From Streptomyces albicerus (GTDB lineage: Bacteria; Actinomycetota; Actinomycetes; Streptomycetales; Streptomycetaceae), in the NCBI RefSeq assembly GCF_008905045.1, contig NZ_VWMY01000055.1, positions 1 through 39,074 on the forward strand: 39,074 bases of DNA, read 5' to 3'. The notes under the pieces were generated by a model that did not search any database, was not told the DNA's origin, and saw nothing but the letters and a program-made list of their open reading frames with translations. Position 1 is the stretch's first letter. Each line of letters begins with the position of its first letter. The translations under genes were made by a program, and so were the position numbers. This document shows, one piece after another, positions 32,525 through 39,074 of the stretch.

Positions 32525-32702
32525 CGGACGCCCAATCCTGCCGCCGCCCGGAATCCGCAAACTCACCCGTACACGGCAGGAGCGGGGGACCCACAGGTAC
32601 AACGCCTGTTCCGGTCTCCGGAACGGCTAGGGGTTAAGCCGTGCGAAAACACGGCCGGGCATCTCCAGCTCGCACCCGACAGCTCACCTCGCAGGCGCCG
32701 GA
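32525..32702 (+). ncRNA. c-di-AMP riboswitch (ydaO-yuaA type)
   Basis: The leader of the LysM-M23 gene carries the conserved blocks of the ydaO class: CCAATCCTGCCGCC at the 5' side, CGGCAGGAGCGGGGGACCCA, GGGGTTAAGCCG, and the 3' CCGACAGCTCACCTCGCAGG segment. The paired CCTGCCG/CGGCAGG and GTGCGA/TCGCAC arms can be seen. Cyclic di-AMP binding to this class usually turns expression off, and in actinobacteria it typically precedes cell-wall hydrolases such as rpfA, as here. Boundaries are approximate. The region upstream (32306-32524) should hold the promoter and shows a TGACCG/CGGTCA hairpin at 32423-32440. Confidence 0.9.
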
Positions 32703-32714
32703 GAGGAATTCGTC

Positions 32715-33665
32715 ATGCCCGCGAAGGGTAAGCACCGCCGTCCCAAGTCCCTGCGTTTCACCCGTTCCATCGCCGTCGCCGGAACGGGCGGCGCAGCGCT
32801 CGCCCTTCCGCTGCTCGGAGCCACTGGAGCGAACGCCGCGACTCCGCAGTCCGCCGCCCAGTCCGTGGCGAGCGTCTCGAATATCGCGAGCAAGGCCGCC
32901 GAATCCGCTCCGGCCGCCGACAAGAAGGCCGCGTCGAAGAAGGCCACGACCACGACGTATTCCGTGCGTAAGGGCGACTCCCTCTCGAAGATCGCCGACG
33001 CGCAGGATGTCAGCGGCGGCTGGAAGAAGCTGTACACCGACAACCGCAAGGCGATCGGCGACGACCCGGCGCTCATCCACCCGGGCCTGAAGCTGACGCT
33101 CGGCGGGAAGGCCGCGACCGCTCCCGGCTCGGACTCGGGCGCCTCCAAGGCCACCCAGTCGTCCGCGAAGAAGGCGACCGCGGCTCCCAAGGCGGCGGCC
33201 CCCAAGGCAGAAGCCCCCAAGGCAGAAGCCCCCAAGGCGGCGCCCGCAGCCAGCGCTTCCGGCTTCACCCTGCCGGTCTCGGGCGCGAGCGTCGGCACTC
33301 CGTACAGGATGTCGGGCAGCATGTGGTCCAGCGGTTACCACACCGGAGTCGACTTCGCGGTCCCGACCGGCACCTCGCTCAAGTCCGTCGGCGCCGGCAC
33401 GGTCGTCTCCGCCGGCTGGGGCGGCGCGTACGGCAACCAGGTCGTCATCAAGCTCAACGACGGCCACTACGCCCAGTACGCCCACCTGTCCTCCCTCTCC
33501 GTCTCGGCCGGCCAGTCCGTGACCGGGGGCCAGCAGGTCGGCCTCTCCGGCGCGACTGGCAACGTCACCGGACCGCACCTGCACTTCGAGATCCGCACCA
33601 CCCCGGACTACGGCTCGGACGTGGACCCGATGGCGTTCCTGCGCTCCAAGGGCGTCTCCGCCTGA
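32715..33665 (+). CDS. Secreted LysM - M23 peptidoglycan endopeptidase
   Basis: 316-aa exported wall hydrolase. Signal peptide with basic start (KGKHRRPKSLRFTRS) and hydrophobic core, cleaved near GANAA/TP (~41). LysM domain TTYSVRKGDSLSKIADAQ...HPGLKLTL (~residues 77-130), an Ala/Lys/Pro linker with a 15-bp DNA repeat (PKAEA units), and an M23 domain with HTGVDFAVP (His, Asp) and HLHFE zinc/catalytic residues. It should cut peptide cross-links in peptidoglycan. ATG 32715 has GAGAGGA upstream. Expression is under the c-di-AMP riboswitch, so it belongs to the wall-remodelling set controlled by that nucleotide. Confidence 0.95.
   Translation: MPAKGKHRRPKSLRFTRSIAVAGTGGAALALPLLGATGANAATPQSAAQSVASVSNIASKAAESAPAADKKAASKKATTTTYSVRKGDSLSKIADAQDVSGGWKKLYTDNRKAIGDDPALIHPGLKLTLGGKAATAPGSDSGASKATQSSAKKATAAPKAAAPKAEAPKAEAPKAAPAASASGFTLPVSGASVGTPYRMSGSMWSSGYHTGVDFAVPTGTSLKSVGAGTVVSAGWGGAYGNQVVIKLNDGHYAQYAHLSSLSVSAGQSVTGGQQVGLSGATGNVTGPHLHFEIRTTPDYGSDVDPMAFLRSKGVSA
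33186..33240 (+). repeat. 15-bp tandem repeat in the LysM-M23 linker
   Basis: CCCAAGGCAGAAGCC recurs at 33201 and 33216, with degenerate copies on either side, encoding PKAEA units of the flexible linker between LysM and M23 domains. Such linkers vary in length between strains. Confidence 0.7.
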
Positions 33666-33705
33666 CATCAGGCTCGCCCCGCCGGTCTGACTACCCGGCT
33701 CGTCT

Positions 33706-33746
33706 CCGAAGGCCGGACCCTGTGATCCCCGGGGTCCGGCCTTCGG
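33706..33746 (+). terminator. Hairpin terminator after the M23 gene
   Basis: Perfect 15-bp arms CCGAAGGCCGGACCC (33706-33720) and GGGTCCGGCCTTCGG (33732-33746), followed by TGTTG. Confidence 0.85.
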
Positions 33747-33816
33747 TGTTGCCGTCCTGTGGCATGGCTGGGCGAGGTATCGACAGGGGTGCGGCAGTGA
33801 GGACACAGTGATCTCC

Positions 33817-33828
33817 GCAAGCGCTTTC
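33817..33828. promoter_or_regulatory. LacI-family-like operator
   Basis: GCAAGCGCTTTC contains the perfect 8-bp palindrome AAGCGCTT, the usual core of LacI-family sugar-regulator sites in streptomycetes. It lies 19 bp upstream of the DUF6250 start codon. The regulator is not in the window. Confidence 0.4.
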
Positions 33829-33846
33829 TATGCCTTGGAGGTCTTC

Positions 33847-34566
33847 ATGACAACCACACGCAGAGCGTTCGGAACCCTGGCCGCCGGTGGCGCCGTCGCG
33901 GCCGTGGTCCCCGCGCGGACGGCGAGCGCGTCGGCGCGCCACCGCCGGGGACGGCTCATCGCCCGCGACGACTTCCGGCGCGGCCTCGGCCAGTGGGCGA
34001 CCGAGCTGCAGGACGGCGGCAGCGTCACCGCGTCCCGCGGCGTCCTGGAGATCGATGTGCCGAGCGGTGCGACGGTCTGGTTCAAGCCAAAACTCCAAGG
34101 GCCGTACGTCCTCGAGTACATCGCCACGCCGGTCTCCGCGGGCGGGGCCAACGACCGGGTCTCCGACCTCAACAACTTCTGGAACGCCACCGACGTCCGC
34201 TCCCCGCACGACCTCTTCGCCACCGCCCGGGGCGGAGCGCTCGCCGAGTACGACTACCTCACGACCTACTACTCCGGGTACGGCGCCAACACGAACACCA
34301 CCACCAGGCTGCGCCGTTACGTCGGCGAGCCCGGCGTACGGCCGCTGATCCACGACTACACGGAGCCGCTGCTCACGGCGAACGAGCCCCATCGGGTCCG
34401 GATCGTGTCGCACGGTTCGACGGTCCAGTGGTGGAACAACGGGCGGCTCGTCTTCGACTACGTGGACCCGGAGGCGTACACGAGCGGGCACTTCGCGTTC
34501 CGGACCGTGTGGAGTCACTTCCGGATCACGGACTTCCGGGCGTGGGAGCTGCGGCAACGTCCCTGA
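33847..34566 (+). CDS. Secreted DUF6250-domain protein
   Basis: 239-aa exported protein. Twin-arginine-like signal TTTRRAFGTLAAGGAVAAVVPARTASA with cleavage near residue 28, then a single beta-rich domain: ARDDFRRGLGQWATELQDGG, GATVWFKPKLQGPYVLEY, SDLNNFWNATD, HRVRIVSHGSTVQWWNNGRLVFDY, SGHFAFRTVWSHFRITDFRAWEL. This is the concanavalin-like DUF6250 family, often found with polysaccharide-degrading enzymes; catalysis is unproven. ATG 33847 has GGAGG 5 nt upstream, deciding it over ATG-like codons at 33808. A LacI-type site upstream suggests sugar control. Confidence 0.85.
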   Translation: MTTTRRAFGTLAAGGAVAAVVPARTASASARHRRGRLIARDDFRRGLGQWATELQDGGSVTASRGVLEIDVPSGATVWFKPKLQGPYVLEYIATPVSAGGANDRVSDLNNFWNATDVRSPHDLFATARGGALAEYDYLTTYYSGYGANTNTTTRLRRYVGEPGVRPLIHDYTEPLLTANEPHRVRIVSHGSTVQWWNNGRLVFDYVDPEAYTSGHFAFRTVWSHFRITDFRAWELRQRP

Positions 34567-34586
34567 GCGAGCCCCTTATTCCGGGG

Positions 34587-34616
34587 TTGACCAATACTTG
34601 ACGAGTGGCTTATCTC
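34587..34616 (+). promoter_or_regulatory. Candidate promoter of the SGNH hydrolase, inside an inverted repeat
   Basis: TTGACC (34587-34592), 17-bp spacer, TTATCT (34610-34615) fits a vegetative promoter. GGGTTGAC (34584-34591) and GTCAACCC (34624-34631) form an 8-bp inverted repeat bracketing it, which could bind a regulator. Confidence 0.4.
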
Positions 34617-34679
34617 ACCGCGCGTCAACCCTTTCCTACGGTCGCGTAGCTCACACCCCAAGGGGAATCATGGGCCGAC

Positions 34680-35498
34680 GTGGCAGACGATTCGAAGAAT
34701 GACAACACATCAGTGATCGGGTCGTACGTGGCGGTGGGGGACAGCTTCACCGAGGGCGTCGGCGACCCCGGCCCTGACGGGGCGTTCGTCGGCTGGGCCG
34801 ACCGGTTCGCGGTGCTTCTCGCGGACCGGCGACCCGAGGGCGACTTCGGCTACACCAACCTCGCCGTCCGCGGGAAACTCCTCGACCAGGTCGTCGAGGA
34901 CCAGCTGCGGCACGCCAAGGAGCTTGCGCCGGACCTGGTCTCCTTCTGCGCGGGCGGCAACGACATCCTCCGGCCGGGCACCGACCCCGACGAGGTCGCG
35001 GAGCGCTTCGAGAGCGCGGTCGCCGAGCTCACGTCGGCCGTCGGCACGGTGCTCGTGACCACCGGCTTCGACACCCGTGGCATACCCGTGCTCAAGCACT
35101 TGCGCGGCAAGATCGCCACGTACAACGGGCATGTGCGGGCCATCGCCGACCGGTACGGCTGTCCGGTGCTCGACCTGTGGTCCCTCAAGACCATCCAGGA
35201 CCGGCGGGCCTGGGACGGTGACCGGCTGCACCTGTCGCCCGAGGGCCACACCCGGGTGGCGCTGCGCGCCGGCCAGGTCATCGGCCTCGAGGTGCCCGCG
35301 GACCCGGACCAGCCGTGGCCACCGCTGCCGCCGCGCGGAACGCTGGAAGTGCGGCGGGACGACATCCACTGGGCGCGCGAGTATCTGGTGCCCTGGATCG
35401 GGCGGCGGTTGCGCGGGGAGTCCTCCGGCGACCGTGTGGTGGCCAAGGGGAGCGTGTCGCCGTACGACATCAAGATGCGGATCGATTCGGTGGCCTGA
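34680..35498 (+). CDS. SGNH/GDSL hydrolase
   Basis: 272-aa cytosolic esterase-like protein. Block I VAVGDSFTEGVGD contains the nucleophile Ser; LAVRGKLLDQVV the block II Gly; SFCAGGNDI the block III Asn; DRLHLSPEGH the catalytic Asp/His pair. It likely hydrolyses an ester or acyl group; substrate unknown. GTG 34680 is the only start giving the full N-terminus; the AAGGGG site is better placed for an out-of-frame ATG at 34670. No signal peptide. Followed by a large hairpin shared with the convergent TetR gene. Confidence 0.9.
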   Translation: MADDSKNDNTSVIGSYVAVGDSFTEGVGDPGPDGAFVGWADRFAVLLADRRPEGDFGYTNLAVRGKLLDQVVEDQLRHAKELAPDLVSFCAGGNDILRPGTDPDEVAERFESAVAELTSAVGTVLVTTGFDTRGIPVLKHLRGKIATYNGHVRAIADRYGCPVLDLWSLKTIQDRRAWDGDRLHLSPEGHTRVALRAGQVIGLEVPADPDQPWPPLPPRGTLEVRRDDIHWAREYLVPWIGRRLRGESSGDRVVAKGSVSPYDIKMRIDSVA

Positions 35499-35536
35499 AG
35501 GCCTGACGGTGTGCAGGTCCGCGTGCTTGAAGGCGA

Positions 35537-35592
35537 GCAGGAGGGCCGGGCAGGGCTCGACCGGTGGTGTCGACTTTGCCCGGCCCTTCTGC
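35537..35592. terminator. Long bidirectional hairpin between convergent genes
   Basis: GCAGGAGGGCCGGGCA (35537-35552) pairs with TGCCCGGCCCTTCTGC (35577-35592), 16 bp with one G-U pair. The 24-nt loop holds a smaller TCGAC/GTCGA stem. Confidence 0.8.
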
Positions 35593-35620
35593 TCACCTTG
35601 GAGCAGGCTCTTACGTCGCC

Positions 35621-36241
35621 TCAGGTGCCCGGTGTCGTCAACGCCTCGCGCTCCAGTCCCAGTTCGCGGGCCAGCGCCTCGTCCACCCACTCCTGGGTGC
35701 GGGCGCGTGACACCGCGCCCGGGTACGCCGTCATCTGGACGGCGAGCCCGTCCAGCAGGGCGGTGAGGCGCAGCGCCGTACTCGTGGGGTCCGGGCAGTG
35801 GAACTCGCCCGCGGCGACGCCCTCCGCGATGACTTCGGTGATGGCGGCCTTCCACTGCCGGTCGAGGTCGCGGGTCACGTCCCTCAGCACGGGCTCGCGC
35901 AGCGCCGCCGCCCAGCCCTCGATCCACAGCCGCCAGCCCTTGGCCTGCCCGGTCGGCGCATACCACCGGACGGCGGCCCGCAGCCGGCGCAAAGCCGACG
36001 TCCGGCGACCGAGCAGCTTGCGCAGGCGGGCGAGGTCGTCCTCGGCCGCGTACGTGAAGGCGGCGGCGACCAGTTTCTCCTTCGTCGAGAAGTGATAGAG
36101 CACCAGCGCGTTGCTCACCCCGAGCACGGCCGCCACATCGGCGATCCGCACCGCGGCCACGCCGCGCTCCTCGATCTGCTCGATGGCGGCCCGCAGCAGT
36201 TCCTCACGCCGCTCCGCCACGCTCAACCGCACTCTCGCCAC
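35621..36241 (-). CDS. TetR-family transcriptional regulator
   Basis: 206-aa regulator. Helix-turn-helix IEERGVAAVRIADVAAVLGVSNALVLYHFSTKEKLVAAAF (~residues 23-62), then an all-helical ligand/dimer domain ending in MTAYPGAVSRARTQEWVDEALARELGL, typical of BetI/TetR_C types. GTG start at 36239-36241 without a clear Shine-Dalgarno; TAGGGT (minus strand, 36248-36253) lies 6 nt upstream, so the message may be leaderless. It is transcribed after the dehydrogenase gene in the same direction, and two TGA-TCA palindromes upstream of that gene are its most likely targets. Confidence 0.9.
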   Translation of the reverse strand: MARVRLSVAERREELLRAAIEQIEERGVAAVRIADVAAVLGVSNALVLYHFSTKEKLVAAAFTYAAEDDLARLRKLLGRRTSALRRLRAAVRWYAPTGQAKGWRLWIEGWAAALREPVLRDVTRDLDRQWKAAITEVIAEGVAAGEFHCPDPTSTALRLTALLDGLAVQMTAYPGAVSRARTQEWVDEALARELGLEREALTTPGT

Positions 36242-36309
36242 CGGACAACCCTATTCCGTCGCCACAGGCGTCGCTGGTGGAGGGTCGGTTCCCCGCCATG
36301 CCGGGGCCG

Positions 36310-37500
36310 TCACCCGTACCAGCCGAACCGCTCCGCGATCACCGGCAGCTGGTCCGCGACGATCGCGTGCGCGGCCGTCCTCGGTGTTGTCCCGTCGGCC
36401 TCCGCGCGCGTGAGCATCTGGTCGATCAGGGCGCGCATCGAGCGCCGCGTGTACGCGAACGCCTCGTCCGCCTCGGGCCCGATGTCGCCGAACAGCGTCC
36501 ACCACCACCAGGCGTTGGTCCCGGAGTTGACGACGACGTCCGGCAGGACGGTGATCCCGCGCGCGGCGAGGAGTTCCTCCGCCGCCGGCAGGACGGGCAT
36601 GTTGGCGGCCTCGACGATCCAGCGTGCCGTGATCCGCTCCTGGTTGGCGGTGTCGATCGCGTACGAGACCGCCGCCGGCACCAGCACCTCGGCCCCGGCG
36701 GACAGCCAGGCGTCGCCGGGCAGTTCCCGGTCGGCCGGGCGCAGCGCTGCCCGGTCGACCGTCCCGTACGCGTCACGGGCGGCGAGCAGCGCGTCGACGT
36801 CCAGCCCTTCGGGGTTGGCGATCGTGCCCTTCACGTCGGCGACGGCCACCACGCTGAGCCCCGCGCGCGTGAGGAACCGGGCCGTGGCCCCGCCCATGGT
36901 GCCCAGGCCCTGCACGGCGACGCGCGTGCCCGAGTACGCCACCCCGGCCCGGTCCAGCGCCGCGAGCACCGACTCGGCGACTCCGCAGCCGCCGACCAAC
37001 TCGTCGAGCCCGATGCCGTCCACCTCGACCGCGAACGCGTCCGCCAGCCGCCGCCGGGCCGCCGCCTCGTCGTCGAGCAGTGGATACACGGCCTGGATCG
37101 ACGACACGAGCCCCGCCTCCGCCGCGGCCCGGTCGACGAGGTCCTGGGTGAGGCCGAGGTCCTCGCCGGTGGTCCAGAAGCTCTCGATGCAGGGGCGCAT
37201 GGCGCGCAGATAGCGCACGAGCACCCCGTACGCCTCGGGGTCCTGGGGATCGCAGTCGATGCCGCCCTTCGCGCCGCCCAGCGGGATGTACCGGCCCTCG
37301 GGGTTGTAGTGCAGCGCCTCTTTCATGGTCATGCCTCGCGCGAGACCGGCCACCTCGTCCAGCGTGCAGCCCGCCCGCATCCGCAGCCCGCCACTGGAGA
37401 CACCGCGCACCAGCCGGTCCACGACCAGGTGCCCCCGGCGGCCGGTGACGTGGTCGGTCCAGGTGAGCGTCATCAAGGGACTGCTGTCCGGGGCGGTCAT
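36310..37500 (-). CDS. Glu/Leu/Phe/Val dehydrogenase family protein
   Basis: 396-aa NAD(P)-dependent amino-acid dehydrogenase. Catalytic Lys78 in PLGGAKGGIDCDP and Lys60 in MTMKEAL, GEDLG, and the Rossmann motif VAVQGLGTMGGATARF (~residues 195-210). AANMPVLPAAEELLAARGITVLPDVVVNSG is the conserved cofactor-side segment. It oxidatively deaminates an amino acid to the keto acid or the reverse. Specificity cannot be told by eye; branched-chain substrates are likely in this size class, compared with ~360 aa valine dehydrogenases. ATG 37498-37500 has GAGGAG upstream. The upstream region has a G-quadruplex motif and TetR-type palindromes. Confidence 0.9.
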   Translation of the reverse strand: MTAPDSSPLMTLTWTDHVTGRRGHLVVDRLVRGVSSGGLRMRAGCTLDEVAGLARGMTMKEALHYNPEGRYIPLGGAKGGIDCDPQDPEAYGVLVRYLRAMRPCIESFWTTGEDLGLTQDLVDRAAAEAGLVSSIQAVYPLLDDEAAARRRLADAFAVEVDGIGLDELVGGCGVAESVLAALDRAGVAYSGTRVAVQGLGTMGGATARFLTRAGLSVVAVADVKGTIANPEGLDVDALLAARDAYGTVDRAALRPADRELPGDAWLSAGAEVLVPAAVSYAIDTANQERITARWIVEAANMPVLPAAEELLAARGITVLPDVVVNSGTNAWWWWTLFGDIGPEADEAFAYTRRSMRALIDQMLTRAEADGTTPRTAAHAIVADQLPVIAERFGWYG

Positions 37501-37512
37501 GGGGGTCTCCTC

Positions 37513-37544
37513 GGGAACGGGGGAACGGGGAACAGGGGACAGGG
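37513..37544 (+). promoter_or_regulatory. G-quadruplex-forming motif upstream of the dehydrogenase
   Basis: Five G-runs (3, 5, 4, 4 and 3 Gs at 37513, 37519, 37527, 37535, 37542) separated by AAC, AAC, AACA and ACA. This meets the standard G3+N1-7 pattern. The G-rich strand is the template for the minus-strand dehydrogenase gene, 13-44 nt before its start codon. Confidence 0.65.
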
Positions 37545-37610
37545 TCAGAACGTTTGAGCAGCGTGGGGCCGGGTGCCCAGAGTGCCCCGGTGCGGGTCGG
37601 GGCCTGCCAT

Positions 37611-37630
37611 TACTGAATGATCAGTCAGTA
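37611..37630. promoter_or_regulatory. TetR-type operator 1
   Basis: TACTGAATGATCAGTCAGTA is a 20-bp inverted repeat with a single mismatched pair, centred on TGATCA. It lies in the divergent region between the dehydrogenase and MBL genes, and is the kind of site bound by TetR-family dimers. Confidence 0.65.
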
Positions 37631-37658
37631 TCGAAAGGGCCGGGCGGCTCTGTCAACG

Positions 37659-37678
37659 TGCTGAATGGATCTTCAGTA
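37659..37678. promoter_or_regulatory. TetR-type operator 2 (weaker)
   Basis: TGCTGAATGGATCTTCAGTA has the same outer TxCTGAA...TTCAGTA layout and length as the site 48 bp away, with a less symmetric centre. Two sites suggest cooperative binding or control of both divergent genes. Confidence 0.45.
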
Positions 37679-37807
37679 CGGGCCGACGTCGTATGTGGTG
37701 GATCTCGCCGCGTCCGGCGCGGACACCGCCCTGTCATACGCCCGACCCGGCGCTGTCAGAGGCGGCGACCATAATGGAATGTCAGACCGACTCCACCTGG
37801 AGGTGCC

Positions 37808-39016
37808 GTGACCGGTTTCCGTCCCCTGAGCTCCGGGCTCCGTGCTCTGCGGCCCGCCGCCTTCGGCGCGGATCCGAGCGGTGAGCGCATGGAGCGCATC
37901 CGCAGATCGCCGAACTTCGCGGACGGCGTCTTCCGGAATCCGGAGGGTGCTCCCCGGCCCGACGGCGCCATGCGCGAGTTCGCGCAGGCCTTCTTCCGTA
38001 AGGAAGAGCGTGTGCGCCGCGCCCCGGCGGGCACGGTGCCGGTGCACGCCACGACCCTCGCCGACCTCGCCAGGCCCCCGGCCCACGGGCTGCGGCTGAC
38101 GTGGATGGGGCACTCCAGTGTGCTCGCCGAGATCGACGGCCACCGGGTGCTCTTCGACCCCGTCTGGGGCGAGCGCTGCTCCCCGTTCGCCTTCGCCGGG
38201 CCCAAGCGGCTGCACCCCGTGCCCCTGCCGCTGGCGGCGCTCGGCCCGGTCGACGTGGTCGTCATCTCGCACGATCACTACGACCACCTCGACCTGCCCA
38301 CCATCAAGGCCCTGGCCGATACGGACACGGTGTTCGCGGTGCCCCTCGGCGTCGGCGCCCACCTGGAGCACTGGGGCGTCTCCGCGGACCGACTGCGCGA
38401 GCTGGACTGGAACGAGACGGCGAACGTCGGCGGTATCTCCCTGACCGCCACGCCCGCCCGCCACTTCTGCGGCCGCGGCCTGCGCAACACCCAGCACACC
38501 CTCTGGGCCTCGTGGGCCGTCGCGGGTGATGAGCACCGGATCTACCACAGCGGCGACACCGGGTACTTCGTCGGATTCAAGGACATCGGCGCCGAGCACG
38601 GCCCCTTCGACGCCACGATGATCCAGATCGGTGCCTATTCCGAGTTCTGGCCCGACATCCACATGACGCCCGAAGAGGGCATGCGCGCCCACCTGGACCT
38701 CCAGGGCGAGAAGCCCAGCGGCGTGATGCTGCCGATCCACTGGGCGACGTTCAACCTGGCCACGCACCCCTGGGCCGAGCCCGGCGAGGGGACCATCACC
38801 GCCGCCCGCGCGGCCGGCGCCAGGATCGCCCTGCCCCGGCCCGGCGAGCCCTTCGAGCCCACGGCCGAGACCGTGCCGTCGGAGCCCTGGTGGCGCGGCG
38901 TGGCCGTAGAGCCTGCCGGAGGCTGGCCCGTGCTCGCCGCCGTGGAGGCGGTCCGTGACACACCGGGTGACACCACGGAGGACACCGGAGACCAGGAAAC
39001 CGTCCCGGCCGGGTGA
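37808..39016 (+). CDS. MBL-fold metallo-hydrolase, NAPE-PLD/UlaG-like
   Basis: 402-aa metallo-beta-lactamase-fold enzyme. Metal site VVISHDHYDHLD (His155, His157, Asp159, His160), with further ligands in TPARHFCGRG, YHSGDTGYF and LPIHWATFNL. The N-terminal ~95 residues (SPNFADGVFRNPEG) and the final HWATF resemble NAPE-specific phospholipase D and its bacterial relatives, so a phosphodiester or lipid substrate is possible. GTG 37808 follows GGAGGTG. A CATAAT -10-like hexamer lies near 37769. The C-terminal ~30 residues are acidic and probably disordered. Confidence 0.9.
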   Translation: MTGFRPLSSGLRALRPAAFGADPSGERMERIRRSPNFADGVFRNPEGAPRPDGAMREFAQAFFRKEERVRRAPAGTVPVHATTLADLARPPAHGLRLTWMGHSSVLAEIDGHRVLFDPVWGERCSPFAFAGPKRLHPVPLPLAALGPVDVVVISHDHYDHLDLPTIKALADTDTVFAVPLGVGAHLEHWGVSADRLRELDWNETANVGGISLTATPARHFCGRGLRNTQHTLWASWAVAGDEHRIYHSGDTGYFVGFKDIGAEHGPFDATMIQIGAYSEFWPDIHMTPEEGMRAHLDLQGEKPSGVMLPIHWATFNLATHPWAEPGEGTITAARAAGARIALPRPGEPFEPTAETVPSEPWWRGVAVEPAGGWPVLAAVEAVRDTPGDTTEDTGDQETVPAG

Positions 39017-39043
39017 CGCGGAGGCGCGTGAAGGCGGTCGGCG

Positions 39044-39074
39044 AGGGCCGAGGAGCAAGTTGCTCCTCGGCCCT
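39044..39074 (+). terminator. Hairpin terminator at the window end
   Basis: AGGGCCGAGGAGCAA (39044-39058) and TTGCTCCTCGGCCCT (39060-39074) are perfect 15-bp arms around a single G. Located 27 bp after the MBL stop; any T-tract would lie beyond the window. Confidence 0.85.

Noticed and set aside
34670..34702. 10-codon ORF (MGRRGRRFEE) with a good AAGGGG site, overlapping the SGNH hydrolase start
   Set aside because: Might be a leader peptide, but it is very short and its ribosome site could equally serve GTG 34680; too little evidence to list.
1..39074. tRNA, rRNA, CRISPR, prophage or biosynthetic toxin genes
   Set aside because: No cloverleaf, spacer-repeat pattern, integrase, transposase or phage structural gene could be recognised on either strand.

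Overview
The window is chromosomal DNA from a Streptomyces or a very close relative. GC content and third-codon GC are very high. GTG starts and ATGA/GTGA gene overlaps are frequent. The families present are typical of the genus: a SCO6745-family protein, DUF5941 and DUF6126 proteins, and an XRE-cupin regulator. The gene order matches what is known of the Streptomyces hopanoid region (SCO6759-SCO6771 in S. coelicolor). I see no tRNA, rRNA, CRISPR array, phage or intact insertion sequence.

Layout. (1) 1-5.4 kb, mixed accessory genes: a 47-aa cationic protein, a SCO6745-family protein behind a palindromic operator, a GlxA-type AraC regulator with an isonitrile-hydratase-like DJ-1 protein, a crotonase lacking both usual catalytic glutamates, an HdeD-family membrane protein gene broken by a stop-hairpin-stop element, and an RsbW-like ATPase. 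(2) 5.5-7.5 kb, minus strand: idi, the last ~35 codons of a lost cation-efflux gene, and galE. (3) 7.8-14.9 kb, plus strand: a DUF5941/CDP-alcohol phosphotransferase (probable CTG start), a cytidylyltransferase, a glycerol-1-phosphate-dehydrogenase-like enzyme, a second CDP-alcohol phosphotransferase, a GT2 glycosyltransferase and a TagGH-type ABC exporter. It reads like a pathway for making and exporting a glycerol-phosphate-type glycopolymer or lipid. (4) 15.2-28.3 kb, the hopanoid operon: hpnC, hpnD, a 46-aa coupled ORF, hpnE, polyprenyl synthase, shc, hpnG, hpnH, ispG, dxs and an HpnO-like aminotransferase, closed by a strong terminator. (5) 28.3-29.2 kb: an XRE-cupin regulator behind its own likely operator, coupled to a 41-aa DUF6126 membrane protein. 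(6) 29.2-39.07 kb: a tyrosine phosphatase, a GH36 alpha-galactosidase, a c-di-AMP riboswitch in front of a LysM-M23 cell-wall hydrolase, a DUF6250 secreted protein, an SGNH hydrolase, a TetR regulator, a Glu/Leu/Phe/Val dehydrogenase with two TetR-like sites and a G-quadruplex motif in its upstream region, and an MBL-fold hydrolase whose terminator ends the window.

How the genes work together. Dxs and IspG (MEP pathway) and nearby Idi supply isoprenoid units. The polyprenyl synthase makes the prenyl diphosphate. HpnC, HpnD and HpnE convert farnesyl diphosphate to squalene. Shc cyclises squalene to hopene. HpnH adds an adenosyl group, HpnG removes adenine, and the aminotransferase gives the aminobacteriohopane side chain. 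The polymer/lipid cluster immediately upstream on the same strand may be functionally linked through the cell envelope; that link is inference.

All calls come from reading the sequence and from family knowledge. No database search was run.
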